Assembly (NCBI GenBank): GCA_903851195.1 | Contig: CAINNJ010000055.1 | Span: forward strand, 124,001-188,000 | DNA: 64,000 bases | Direction: 5' to 3' | Origin: an uncultured Acidobacteriia bacterium | GTDB taxonomy: Bacteria; Acidobacteriota; Terriglobia; Bryobacterales; Bryobacteraceae | Part shown: piece after piece, positions 1 through 8,525 of the stretch | Layout of the letters: every line of letters begins with the position of its first letter | Position numbering within the stretch: position 1 is the stretch's first letter | The notes under the pieces: model-generated | The model's database searches: none | Seen by the model: the letters and a program-made list of their open reading frames with translations, nothing else | What the model was told of the DNA's origin: nothing | Made by a program: the position numbers and the translations under genes

Positions 1-1
1 C

Positions 2-253
2 GGGGCTAAAGTGGTTCCGGTGAATCTTCCCGCCGCGCGCGAAGAAGCAATCGCGCTGGCGGGATTCCAGGCGCACACCGACGACCCTCGCACCGATGGC
101 GGCTTTCTCTTCGGACGCCTCCACGGGTCACTCGTGCCGCACGCGAATCCTGTCTCCACGGCATTCGCGATACAGGCCCTCGAAGCGTGGCGCGCGTTCG
201 AAGAAACAACGGAAGCCGGAGTTGAAGATCCGTGCCGGCTGCCTCCCATTTGA
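2..253 (+). CDS. C-terminal fragment of an alpha-toroid (terpene-cyclase-like) protein, partial
   Basis: The reading frame is open from the first bases of the window and ends with TGA at 251-253, so this is the 3' end of a gene that starts outside. The visible 83 residues include a DGGF turn followed by a helix of the form NPVSTAFAIQALEAW, which resembles a repeat of the squalene-cyclase/prenyltransferase alpha-toroid fold. The stop lies 22 bases inside the next gene, so the two are probably one operon. Neighbouring glycosyltransferase suggests a cell-surface or polysaccharide context. Function is not known; the fold assignment rests on one repeat and is tentative. Confidence 0.55.
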   Translation, partial: GAKVVPVNLPAAREEAIALAGFQAHTDDPRTDGGFLFGRLHGSLVPHANPVSTAFAIQALEAWRAFEETTEAGVEDPCRLPPI

Positions 254-2898
254 CGAAAGTCGCGGTCGTCTTCGCCTCGGGCATGGCGGAACAAAACCGC
301 GTGCTGATCGATCGCTTCGCCGCGGCGCACCCCGAACTGCCCCTCCACGTCGTCGCTGAATTCCAGCCGCATCGCGGCGAGTGGATCCCCTGGCACGTCT
401 TGCGCCCCGCGGAGGAGAACCTTTCCTCCATCCGCGCCGCGCTGGCGGGCTGCAAGATCGAAGCCGCCGCCATGGCGCTGGCCCAGGGCACTGCATTGGG
501 CGAAATGCGTACCGCGGCGCTGCGCCTGGCGCGACGCTCGCTCACCGCGTTCGATGAAGACTTCCGGGAAGTCCGCGGCGCGGGACTGCGTCTCTTCGAA
601 CTGCGCGGCAAAGCCGGCAATGCCTCCGCGACCGCCGGTCGCTGGTTGCGAAAACTCTCGCACCCGGCCGAAGGCGAGATCCCCCTGCGTGCCCGCCTCG
701 CGCAATTCAAAGGTCTCACCGCCAACCGGCTCCGCCGCGCCGGCCAGGAAAAATCCCTGCCCGCCGCAAAGACCACGCCCGGAATCACCACGCCCGGAAT
801 CACAGTCGTCGTCCCGAGCCGCGACGGCCGTGAACTCCTGGCCACCATGCTGCCGGCCCTGTTGCCACAACTGACGCGCGGCGAGATCATCGTCGTCGAC
901 AACGGCTCGTCCGACGGCACCGCGCAGTGGCTGCAAACCGCGTATCCCGGCGTCCAGGTCATTCAGAACCGCACCCCGCTCTCCTTCGCGCGCGCCGTGA
1001 ACGCGGGCATCGCCCAGGCCCGCTTCCATCGCACTCTGCTGCTCAACAACGATATGGTGGCGGAACCCGGCTTCATCGCCGCGCTGGAAGCCGCCTTCGA
1101 CCGCGTGCCCGATCTCTTCTGCGCCACCGCCCAGATCTTTTTCCCCCCCGGCGTTCGCCGCGAGGAAACCGGAAAGGCCGTCTGGCGCAGGGAAAACCCG
1201 CTCGATTTCCCCATGCGCTGCGACGACCCGCTTCCCGGCGAAGACCTCACCTGGGTCTTCTACGGCAGCGGCGGCTGTTCGCTTTTCGATACCGCAAAGC
1301 TCCGTGAACTCGGTGGCGTCGCCGAAGTTTACGACCCCGCCTACGTCGAAGACATGGATTTCGGTTATCGCGCCTGGAAGCGCGGCTGGCCCACCGTTTT
1401 CTGCGCCGGCGCGAAAGTGGAACACCGCCACCGCGCCACCACCTCCCGCTTCTACACGCCCCGCCAGCTCGATTTCTTTGTGGAACGTAACTACCTGCGC
1501 TTCCTGATCCACGCGATCGGCGAACCGGAGTTGTTCGGCGCGCTCTGGCTCTCCGCCATCCGCCGTTTGCAGTTGCTGGCCATGAATGGCAGCGCGGCCG
1601 CGCTGGACGCCCTGCGCAAGGTGCCGCGCATCGGCGCGCGTCCTCCAGCCGCCGCCGGACTGCTCAGCGAGGCCGAAATCTTCGCCCTGGGCAATGGCGA
1701 CGTGAGCTGTTTCCCCGGCGTGGAACCACGCGGACGCAAGACCATCCTCATCGCCAGCCCGTACCTGCCCTTCCCGCTTTCCCACGGGGGCGCCGTGCGG
1801 ATCTTCAATCTGATGACGCAGGCCGCACGGACGTACGACCTGGTCCTGATGGCCTTCTGCGACGAGGCCGCCGCGCCCCCGCCGGAGCTGCTGGAACTGT
1901 GCTGCGAAGTCGTGCTCGTCCGCCGTCACGGCAGCCACTACCGGCGCAACACCGTGCGTCCCGACGTCGTTGAAGAGTTCGACCAGCCCACCTTCCGCGC
2001 CTGCCTGAAGCAGACCGCGCAGCGCTGGAAGCCCGCCGTGATCCAGCTGGAGTTCACGTGGATGGCGCCGTACTCCAACGCCTGGCCCGCCGCGCGCACC
2101 CTGCTGATCGAACACGACATCACCTTCGACCTGCAGGAGCAGTTGCTCGCCGGAAGCACCGAAACCGGCGCCGCGCGCTGGGAACTGGAGCAGCAGACGC
2201 AGAAGTGGCGCAGCTTCGAGACGCGTATCTGGGGCACCGTCGATTGCGTGGTCACCATGTCCGCCAAAGACGCCGCCGCCGTGAAGGGCGCAAAGGCCGT
2301 GTTCACCCTGCCCAACGGCGTGGATTGCGATCGCTTCCGTCCCTCGCCGCTTCCCCCCGAGCCCGGGCGTCTGCTCTTCATCGGCTCGTTCCGCCACCTG
2401 CCAAATCTGCTGGCGCTGGAATTCTTTCTCAAAGACGTGTGGCCGCGCCTCGGAACCGGCTTCCGCCTGCACGTCATCGCCGGCGCGAATCCCGAGTATT
2501 ATCTGGACTTCTACCGCCAGCGCGTCACCGTGGACCTCTCGCAGCCCGGCATCGAACTCGAAGGCTTCGTCAGCGACGTGCGCCGCGCCTATGAACAGGC
2601 CGAAATCGTCCTGGCGCCGCTGACCGCCTCCGCCGGCACCAACATCAAAGTTCTGGAAGCGATGGCGATGGGCCGCGCGGTCGTCAGCACGCCCGCCGGC
2701 GTGAACGGGCTGGATCTCTCGCCCGGCGACGACGTTCTGGTGGAAGCCGGCCCCGAACGTTTCGCCGCGGCCATTCGCGCTCTCCGGGATGATCCCGCGC
2801 GCCGCCGTCGCGTGGAAGAACACGCCCGCGCCACCGCCCTGCGCTTCGACTGGGCCTCGATAGGCGAACAGCAGCGCGCACTCTACGAACAGGCTTAA
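232..2898 (+). CDS. Fused glycosyltransferase, GT2 plus GT4 domains
   Basis: An 888-residue protein starting at GTG and overlapping the upstream gene by 22 bases. Residues 1-180 are not recognised. From about residue 187 a GT2 fold begins (ITVVVPSRDG, then VVDNGSSDGT, then LLLNNDM as the DXD-like metal site near residue 272, and a YVEDMDFGYR segment of the rhamnosyltransferase type). From about residue 502 a second, GT4/GT-B fold begins (ILIASPYLPFPLSHGGAVRI) and ends with the nucleotide-sugar motif around GTNIKVLEAMAMGRAVVSTP near residue 800. Both catalytic halves look intact. It probably adds two sugars in surface polysaccharide or glycan assembly. A 15-base tandem repeat near 770-800 encodes TPGITTPGIT at the start of the GT2 domain. 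Confidence 0.85.
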   Translation: MPAASHLTKVAVVFASGMAEQNRVLIDRFAAAHPELPLHVVAEFQPHRGEWIPWHVLRPAEENLSSIRAALAGCKIEAAAMALAQGTALGEMRTAALRLARRSLTAFDEDFREVRGAGLRLFELRGKAGNASATAGRWLRKLSHPAEGEIPLRARLAQFKGLTANRLRRAGQEKSLPAAKTTPGITTPGITVVVPSRDGRELLATMLPALLPQLTRGEIIVVDNGSSDGTAQWLQTAYPGVQVIQNRTPLSFARAVNAGIAQARFHRTLLLNNDMVAEPGFIAALEAAFDRVPDLFCATAQIFFPPGVRREETGKAVWRRENPLDFPMRCDDPLPGEDLTWVFYGSGGCSLFDTAKLRELGGVAEVYDPAYVEDMDFGYRAWKRGWPTVFCAGAKVEHRHRATTSRFYTPRQLDFFVERNYLRFLIHAIGEPELFGALWLSAIRRLQLLAMNGSAAALDALRKVPRIGARPPAAAGLLSEAEIFALGNGDVSCFPGVEPRGRKTILIASPYLPFPLSHGGAVRIFNLMTQAARTYDLVLMAFCDEAAAPPPELLELCCEVVLVRRHGSHYRRNTVRPDVVEEFDQPTFRACLKQTAQRWKPAVIQLEFTWMAPYSNAWPAARTLLIEHDITFDLQEQLLAGSTETGAARWELEQQTQKWRSFETRIWGTVDCVVTMSAKDAAAVKGAKAVFTLPNGVDCDRFRPSPLPPEPGRLLFIGSFRHLPNLLALEFFLKDVWPRLGTGFRLHVIAGANPEYYLDFYRQRVTVDLSQPGIELEGFVSDVRRAYEQAEIVLAPLTASAGTNIKVLEAMAMGRAVVSTPAGVNGLDLSPGDDVLVEAGPERFAAAIRALRDDPARRRRVEEHARATALRFDWASIGEQQRALYEQA

Positions 2899-3455
2899 CG
2901 GATCAGCGGCAAATAAGCGGGAACGCGCTTCCGCCATTCCTCAAACTGTTCGCCAAAGCGCCCCGCAAGCAGGTTGTCTTCCACCCGAACGCGAATCTCC
3001 GTGCCCGCAATCGCCAGCGCCATCGCGATCGGCCACCCCGGCAACGTGCCCACGAAAGCGATGTCCATGGCCAGAATACAGAGGACCGACAGATAGATGG
3101 GATGTCGCACCACACGGTAAGCGCCGGACTGGATCAGCTGGTGATCGGTGTTCAGGCCGGCGTCGATTCTCCACTGCCTGCCGAGATTGCCCACGGCGGT
3201 CCACGAGAGGGTTGCCGCCGCAACGCCAAAAAAGATGGCGATCGCGGCGCGCCACGGCTCCAGAGGCGTTTTCCACATCTTCGGCCCGTGCGCGTTCGCG
3301 ATCAGATACGCAAGTGCCACAAACAGGAGGCCGACGCGCGCCCTCGGATCGATGCGCGCCGCCTTGCCCTGGCCGCGCGAGCGATTCAGGATAAACGGCG
3401 TCACCCACGTCGCCCACGCGACCGCGAGCATAAGTAAACGGTATTCCGCCCTCAT
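2895..3455 (-). CDS. Isoprenylcysteine carboxyl methyltransferase-like membrane protein
   Basis: A 186-residue integral membrane protein. It has hydrophobic segments near the N-terminus and the conserved C-terminal pattern of the ICMT/PEMT methyltransferase family: GAYRVVRHPIYLS, then a glutamate-rich segment EIRVRVEDNLLAGRFG and a WRKRVPAYLPLI ending. Family members transfer methyl groups from S-adenosylmethionine to lipid-like substrates; bacterial substrates are mostly unknown. The ATG was chosen because it overlaps the stop of the LytTR regulator gene by four bases (ATGA) and puts the first membrane helix at the N-terminus. It is the last gene of a three-gene operon and converges on the glycosyltransferase with a 4-base overlap. 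Confidence 0.8.
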   Translation of the reverse strand: MRAEYRLLMLAVAWATWVTPFILNRSRGQGKAARIDPRARVGLLFVALAYLIANAHGPKMWKTPLEPWRAAIAIFFGVAAATLSWTAVGNLGRQWRIDAGLNTDHQLIQSGAYRVVRHPIYLSVLCILAMDIAFVGTLPGWPIAMALAIAGTEIRVRVEDNLLAGRFGEQFEEWRKRVPAYLPLIR

Positions 3456-4231
3456 TCGATTCCCATGGCCTCCTTCAGTTGCCGCGCGCGCTCCCGGCTG
3501 ACATCCCGCTCTTCTCCGTTGGAAAGCTTCACTCTCCACGTGCCGGAGAACCACGGCATCAGTTCCCGCACCATCTCCAGATTCACCAGTTCGCCCCGGC
3601 CGATGCGCAGAAATCCGGCCGGCTGCAGCAGCGTTTCCAGTTCGCCGATCGATTTCTCGATCAGCAGCCGCTCCGTCGCCGTGCACGCGAAAACCAGCTT
3701 CTCCTCGATTTCGATCCGCACGATCTCGCGCAGCGGGAGAATCACGATCCGTTTGCCCCGGCGCGCGGCGAGACGGCGGATCGGCCCGGCGCGCTGTGCC
3801 GCCACCTCCCGGACCGCCGCGGTCTGCGCGGCGTTGCGGTTCGCCAGCCGCTCCCGCACCCGCGTGAGCGCACGTTCCAGCCGCTCCGGCTGCACGGGTT
3901 TCAGCAGATAATCGATCGCATTCGCCTCAAAGGCGCGGACGGCATACTCGTCGTAAGCGGTAGCGAAAACAATCGCGGGCGGCAGCACATTTGAATGACC
4001 ATTCAACTCATTTGGTTGAGCGTTCAACTGCTGCACCACTTCAAAACCGTTCAACCCCGGCATTTCGATATCCAGCAGCACCAGATCCGGCCGCAACTGC
4101 GCGATGCTTTCCAGCGCTTCCAGGCCATTGCACGCTTCCCCCACCAGTTCGAAGTCCGGAAACGACTGCAGCGACCGCCGCAGCATGGAGCGTGCCGCGT
4201 CTTCGTCATCCACTAACAAAGTGCGGATCAT
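3452..4231 (-). CDS. LytTR-family response regulator
   Basis: A 259-residue response regulator. The receiver domain shows acidic residues DDED near the N-terminus, the phosphorylation aspartate D54 in LDIEMPG, the threonine of FATAYDEYAV and the lysine of LLKP. The C-terminal 110 residues are a LytTR DNA-binding domain (RIVILPLREIVRIE, FLRIGRGELVNLEMVREL). It overlaps the upstream kinase gene and the downstream methyltransferase gene by four bases each, so all three are translationally coupled. Residues about 70-85 (NAQPNELNGHSNVLPP) form an extra loop between helix 3 and strand 4 encoded by unusually AT-rich palindromic DNA. Targets are not visible. Confidence 0.9.
   Translation of the reverse strand: MIRTLLVDDEDAARSMLRRSLQSFPDFELVGEACNGLEALESIAQLRPDLVLLDIEMPGLNGFEVVQQLNAQPNELNGHSNVLPPAIVFATAYDEYAVRAFEANAIDYLLKPVQPERLERALTRVRERLANRNAAQTAAVREVAAQRAGPIRRLAARRGKRIVILPLREIVRIEIEEKLVFACTATERLLIEKSIGELETLLQPAGFLRIGRGELVNLEMVRELMPWFSGTWRVKLSNGEERDVSRERARQLKEAMGIE
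3991..4006. repeat. Perfect inverted repeat inside the receiver-domain loop
   Basis: TTGAATG and CATTCAA separated by two bases, inside a roughly 40-base AT-rich stretch (about 3988-4028) in otherwise GC-rich coding sequence. The stretch keeps the reading frame and encodes an extra loop in the LytTR regulator. It could be a small palindromic insertion. Confidence 0.6.
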
Positions 4232-5355
4232 ATCTCGAAACTGAACTCCGTCCATTCCGGATTCCACGCCACCGAAAGCGGTTCCTGCCGGCCCGTAAAG
4301 AGCCGCAGCCGCGCGCGGACGTTTTCCAGAGCGTGGCCGTGACGATAGAGCCGCTCCGGCGCTCCGGGATCGGGATCGTCCGCCGTATTGCGCACCGAGA
4401 CCCGCGTGCGGTCCGCGCCCTGCGCCACCCGAACGGAAATCAGACCGCCCTCGATCCGGCGCGCGATTCCATGTTTCACCGCGTTTTCCACCAGCGGCTG
4501 CAGCACCAGCCCCGGCACCCGCACATCCGGCATCGGCCCTTCCGGCAGTTCCACCCGCAACCGTTTGCGGAAACGCGCCTGTTCGATCGCGAGATAGTCG
4601 CGCACGAAACGCAGTTCCTGATCGAGCGGGACCGACTCCGCCTGCGTGCAGCCCAGCGTGTACCGGAACATATCGGACAGGCTCCCGATCATGCGCTTCG
4701 CCGTCGCCGGATCGTCGTCCACCAGCGCGGAAATCGTGTTCAGCGTATTGAAAAAGAAGTGCGGATTGATCTGCGACTGCAGCGCGAGAGCCTGGGCGCG
4801 CGCCGTCTCGATCTCCTTCAGGCTCAGTTCCGCCTGCGCCTTTTGCACCTGCCCCTTCAACTGAATAAATGCCCCGATCACCAGGGCGAGAATGCCTCCG
4901 ATAATCCCGTCCAGCAGCACGACCTGCCAGAAATAATGCATTTCCATCCTGATCACCGTGCCGCCCATCCATTTGTTAATCGAGACGGCCAGCACGAAGG
5001 AGAACGAACTGGCGGCGATGCTGTAAACCGCGCTGATCGTCTTCGCGATGGCGCACGGGTAACCGGCCAGCTTCGCTTTCAGCCACGTGTTGCCCAGTCC
5101 GAGAAAGATGTAAAACGTCAGAGCCCAGATCACCCCGGTTGCGCAACTCCAAAGCAGCGCAGTGGGATCCCGCACCAGCACCAGCGGGTCGTGGCCGCCC
5201 ATGAGCATGAAAAACGCGGCGAAGACAGGGCCCGTCGCCAGACCCCACACGCCACACTTCAGCAGCAGCAGCGGAACCTCCCGAAGGTGCGGCGTGCGGC
5301 CGCTGAACTGAAAGCAGGAGAGAACCCACCGGATCGGATTTGGCCGGACTGGCAT
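4228..5355 (-). CDS. LytS/YehU-type sensor histidine kinase
   Basis: A membrane sensor kinase, 375 residues if started at the ATG at 5355; the frame is open further to an ATG at 5529. The longer N-terminal part is arginine-rich and not like a protein of this family, so the shorter start is preferred, with no clear ribosome site for either. Several hydrophobic segments precede a short coiled coil and the His_kinase domain of the LytS type (LQSQINPHFFFNTLNTISALV, with the phosphorylated H in NPHFFFN), followed by an ATPase domain with LQPLVENAVKHGI as N-box and GHALENVRARL near the C-terminus. Its stop overlaps the LytTR regulator start (ATGA), so the pair is a two-component system. The signal sensed is unknown. 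Confidence 0.85.
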   Translation of the reverse strand: MPVRPNPIRWVLSCFQFSGRTPHLREVPLLLLKCGVWGLATGPVFAAFFMLMGGHDPLVLVRDPTALLWSCATGVIWALTFYIFLGLGNTWLKAKLAGYPCAIAKTISAVYSIAASSFSFVLAVSINKWMGGTVIRMEMHYFWQVVLLDGIIGGILALVIGAFIQLKGQVQKAQAELSLKEIETARAQALALQSQINPHFFFNTLNTISALVDDDPATAKRMIGSLSDMFRYTLGCTQAESVPLDQELRFVRDYLAIEQARFRKRLRVELPEGPMPDVRVPGLVLQPLVENAVKHGIARRIEGGLISVRVAQGADRTRVSVRNTADDPDPGAPERLYRHGHALENVRARLRLFTGRQEPLSVAWNPEWTEFSFEI

Positions 5356-5856
5356 ACCAACAGTCTGGAGCAAAACCCGCGCGAAGCGTACAGTTTTCCG
5401 ACGGACAGCGGCAACGGAAGGCCCACCGGTCGATTCCTCCTCCCGAAATCCCGGTGACAGCCCACGCAAAAATCTGAGCCGCCACATTCCAAACCACTTA
5501 ACCGCATTTCCCGCCCGCCCCGAATTCATCTCTCAACCCGCCCCGCGCTACAACGAAGGCATAAGAGCGGGTCGCCCCCATCTGTGACCAGCTCGCGAAA
5601 ACCGCGGCATTTCCTCGAGGCTCTGCTCCGGATAACGCATTAAAGATGGTGGGGTAGGCGCTGCCATCTCATGCGGCCGGGGTTGAGCCTGTCCCCGATA
5701 TGCTCTGCGCGCGGAGCATCAGGCTGTTTTTGCAAACAAAATGGCCGATGCCGCCGAACGTTACTGCCGAACTCTGCCCGCCGGCCTCGACCCGCGCCAA
5801 TTGGCTTCGCATTTTCAAATCAACAAGTCCCCAACAGGGGTCAGCGATAATTAACC
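5356..5856. other. Region between divergent operons, with a stem-loop
   Basis: No convincing gene. The first part may be the longer N-terminus of the LytS-like kinase. At 5700-5719 there is a hairpin (ATGCTCTG, loop CGCG, CGGAGCAT) followed after seven bases by five T residues at 5727-5731, which has the shape of a weak + strand terminator though no + strand gene lies before it. GATAAT at 5847-5852 resembles a -10 element just ahead of the PhzF-like gene. Confidence 0.35.
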
Positions 5857-6645
5857 ATGCCAGTTCCCATCATTCAGGTCGACGCCTTCACCGCCCATCC
5901 CTTCGGCGGCAATCCGGCGGCAGTCTGCGTCCTCCAGGAACCCCGCGACGAACGCTGGATGTCCCGCGTCGCCATGGAAATGAATCTTTCCGAAACCGCC
6001 TTCCTGCACCCCATCGCGGATGGCTACCTGCTCCGCTGGTTTACCCCCGCCGTCGAAGTCGATCTCTGCGGTCACGCCACCCTCGCCAGCGCCCACGTCC
6101 TCTGGTCCGAAGCCCATATCGACCCGAACGCCACCGCTCGCTTCCACACCAAAAGCGGCCTCCTGACCTGCAAAAAGAAGGGCTCCTGGATTGAAATGGA
6201 TTTTCCCGCCAAACTCGAACAACCCGCCGAAGCCCCGCCGCGTCTCGCCGAAGCGCTGGGCGCCGAACCGAAATACGTGGGCAAGAACCAGTTCGACTAT
6301 CTCATCGAACTGGCCGACGAACACACCGTCCGGACTCTGAAGCCGCAGCACCATCTGCTCCGCGACCTCCCCGTGCGCGGTGTCATCGTCACGGCCCCCG
6401 GCTCGGGTGAGTACGACTTCGTGTCCCGCTTCTTCGCTCCCGGCTCCGGCATCGATGAGGACCCGGTCACCGGCTCCGCCCACACCGCCCTCACGCCCTT
6501 CTGGGCCGCGCGCCTCGGCAAGACAGAGATGAATGCCTTCCAGGCCTCCCCCCGCGGCGGCCACGTCAAAGTTCGTCTGGAAGGCGATCGCGTCTGTCTC
6601 GCCGGACAGGCTGTCACCGTTCTCCGCGGGGAGTTTCTCGCTTGA
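5857..6645 (+). CDS. PhzF-family isomerase/epimerase
   Basis: A 262-residue protein of the PhzF (diaminopimelate-epimerase-like fold) family. The start shows IQVDAFTAHPFGGNPAAVC and the catalytic glutamate lies in MNLSETAF. Further family marks are FTPAVEVDLCGHATLASAHVL and the second-half copy GIDEDPVTGSAHTALTPFW, SPRGGHVKV. Length matches the family. Most members outside phenazine pathways have unknown substrates, so no pathway is claimed. The gene overlaps the next small membrane protein at TTGA (start TTG at 6642, stop TGA at 6643-6645), which places it in an operon with a sodium:solute symporter. No ribosome site is obvious before the ATG. Confidence 0.9.
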   Translation: MPVPIIQVDAFTAHPFGGNPAAVCVLQEPRDERWMSRVAMEMNLSETAFLHPIADGYLLRWFTPAVEVDLCGHATLASAHVLWSEAHIDPNATARFHTKSGLLTCKKKGSWIEMDFPAKLEQPAEAPPRLAEALGAEPKYVGKNQFDYLIELADEHTVRTLKPQHHLLRDLPVRGVIVTAPGSGEYDFVSRFFAPGSGIDEDPVTGSAHTALTPFWAARLGKTEMNAFQASPRGGHVKVRLEGDRVCLAGQAVTVLRGEFLA

Positions 6646-6794
6646 AACTCTCTTCCCAAATCACCCACGACATCCACGATTCTGAACCGCCCCCCATCCT
6701 CGGCACCTGGGCCAGGGTGAATATCGCAGTGCTCTGCTGGCTGGCGTTCCTGATTCTGCTGGCCTGGGCCTTCACCGAATACTTCTCCGCATGA
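6642..6794 (+). CDS. Small single-span membrane protein paired with symporter
   Basis: A 50-residue protein starting at TTG, which overlaps the PhzF stop, and ending at TGA, which overlaps the symporter ATG (ATGA). Translation gives a polar 20-residue head ending PPPILGTWARVN and one hydrophobic segment (IAVLCWLAFLILLAWAF) with a short FTEYFSA tail. The double coupling and the pattern of a LGxW motif before one membrane span argue for a real gene. The head-plus-span layout is what one sees in small proteins encoded ahead of SSS symporters. It may be an accessory subunit of the symporter; that is inference. Confidence 0.75.
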   Translation: MKLSSQITHDIHDSEPPPILGTWARVNIAVLCWLAFLILLAWAFTEYFSA

Positions 6795-8494
6795 CGCCTC
6801 TTGACTGGATTGTGATGGCGATCACCATCGTCGCGATACCTGCGTTCGGACTCTGGAAGGGCCGGGGCAGCAACACCGTGAACCAGTACCTGCTCGCGGG
6901 TAAGACCATGCCGTGGTACGCCATGGGCCTTTCCATCATGGCCACCCAGGCCAGCGCCATTACCTTCATCGCCACCACCGGCCAGGCCTATGTGGACGGC
7001 ATGCGCTTCGTGCAGTTCTATTTCGGACTGCCGATCGCCATGGTCATCCTCTCCGCCACCGCCGTCCCGATCTTCCACAAATCCGGCGTCTACACCGCCT
7101 ACGAATACCTGGAAAAGCGTTTCGACGCCAAGACCCGCGCCCTCGCCGCCGTTGTTTTCCTGATCCAGCGCGGCATGGCCGTCGGACTCTCCATCTACGC
7201 TCCCGCCATCGTGATGAGCGTGATCTTCGGCTGGCCGGACCGCGTGACAACTCTGATCATCGGCATTATCTGCGTCGTTTACACCACGAAAGGCGGCATC
7301 CCCGCCGTCACCTGGACGGACGTGCTCCAGATGACGATCATCTTCTCCGGCCTGATCCTCGGCCTGGTCACTGTCGTCTCTCTCATGCCCCGCGGCGTCA
7401 GTTTCACCGATGCCGTCTATCTCGCCGGCGCCGTCGGGAAACTCAACGCGGTCGACCTCAAATTCGACCCGAATAACCGATACAACCTCTGGAGTGGGCT
7501 GATCGGCGGCTCGTTCCTCGCCCTCGGCTATTTCGGCTGCGACCAGTCCCAGGTGCAGCGCTATCTCACCGGCAAATCGGTCGCGCAAAGCCGCCTCAGC
7601 CTGCTCTTCAACGCCACCGCCAAAGTGCCGATGCAGTTCTTCATCCTCTTCGTCGGCGCCATGGTGTTCGTTTTCTATCTCTTCATCCAGCCGCCCATGC
7701 TGTTCGAGAAGAACGCCATGAAAACCGTCGCGGCGCTGCCCGGTTATCAGGCCGCGCAAAGCCGTTTCGATGCCGCCTGGAACCGCCGGACCACCGCCGC
7801 GCAGGCGCTGAACGCCGCCCGCAAACAGGAAGCCGCCCGGCCTCTTTCCGCCGCGCTCGCCGAATATCGCGCCGCCCAGACCGAACTCGACGCCGCGCGG
7901 AAAAACGGGATCGAGCTTTACGAGAACTCGCAGAATAAGGGCGTGCTGAACCCCGTAAAGTTCAACGATACAAACTATATATTCCTGTCTTTTGTCACAA
8001 AATATTTCCCCGTGGGCTTTGTCGGCCTGGTCATCGCGGTGATTTTTACCGCCGCCATGTCGTCGAGTTCGGGCGAGCTGAACTCGCTCGCCGCCGTCAG
8101 CGTCATGGATATTTACCGCCGCCACTTCCGCGCCGGCGCCACCGACCGGCATTACCTTCTGGTCTCCCGCCTGTTCACCGCGATGTGGGGCGTCTGGGCC
8201 GTCGTTTTCGCGCAGTACGCGAAATATCTGGGTTCTCTGGTGGAGGCCGTTAATCAGGTCGGCTCTTTCTTTTATCCCGTCCTGCTCGGCGTTTTCGTGC
8301 TGGCTTTCTTTTTTCGCCGCGTGCGGGGTTCCGCCGCTTTCTGGGCCATGCTCGCCGGGGAATGCGCCATTGTCGGCTGCGCCGTTTTCACCAGAATCGC
8401 TTTTCTCTGGTACAACGTAATCGGCGCGCTGGTGGTGGTGGCCTTCGGATTATTATTCTCGATCGGGAAAAAACGCGCGCCGGCTGCCGAATAA
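6791..8494 (+). CDS. Sodium:solute symporter (SSS family)
   Basis: A 567-residue transporter with many hydrophobic segments. The N-terminal half shows the SSS pattern (YLLAGKTMPWYAMGLSIMATQASAITFI; GLPIAMVIL; YTAYEYLEKRFDAKTRALAA) and the later ALGYFGCDQSQVQRYLTGKS and AAMSSSSGELNSLAAVSVMDIYRR, the latter being the conserved sodium-site helix. Between the two blocks about 85 polar, alanine-rich residues (roughly 305-395) form a probable coiled-coil insertion. Substrate cannot be deduced. It shares an operon with the small membrane protein and the PhzF-like enzyme. Confidence 0.9.
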   Translation: MTPLDWIVMAITIVAIPAFGLWKGRGSNTVNQYLLAGKTMPWYAMGLSIMATQASAITFIATTGQAYVDGMRFVQFYFGLPIAMVILSATAVPIFHKSGVYTAYEYLEKRFDAKTRALAAVVFLIQRGMAVGLSIYAPAIVMSVIFGWPDRVTTLIIGIICVVYTTKGGIPAVTWTDVLQMTIIFSGLILGLVTVVSLMPRGVSFTDAVYLAGAVGKLNAVDLKFDPNNRYNLWSGLIGGSFLALGYFGCDQSQVQRYLTGKSVAQSRLSLLFNATAKVPMQFFILFVGAMVFVFYLFIQPPMLFEKNAMKTVAALPGYQAAQSRFDAAWNRRTTAAQALNAARKQEAARPLSAALAEYRAAQTELDAARKNGIELYENSQNKGVLNPVKFNDTNYIFLSFVTKYFPVGFVGLVIAVIFTAAMSSSSGELNSLAAVSVMDIYRRHFRAGATDRHYLLVSRLFTAMWGVWAVVFAQYAKYLGSLVEAVNQVGSFFYPVLLGVFVLAFFFRRVRGSAAFWAMLAGECAIVGCAVFTRIAFLWYNVIGALVVVAFGLLFSIGKKRAPAAE

Positions 8495-8525
8495 AGCAAC
8501 GAACTCGCGGAATTCCTGTATCATA

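Noticed and set aside
5700-6194. Plus-strand frame starting before the PhzF gene
   Set aside because: It overlaps most of the PhzF-like gene in another frame and reads serine/arginine-rich with no pattern.
6614-8152. Long minus-strand frame opposite the symporter
   Set aside because: Composition (HGD, GGE runs) is that of a reverse-complement shadow of a membrane protein gene.
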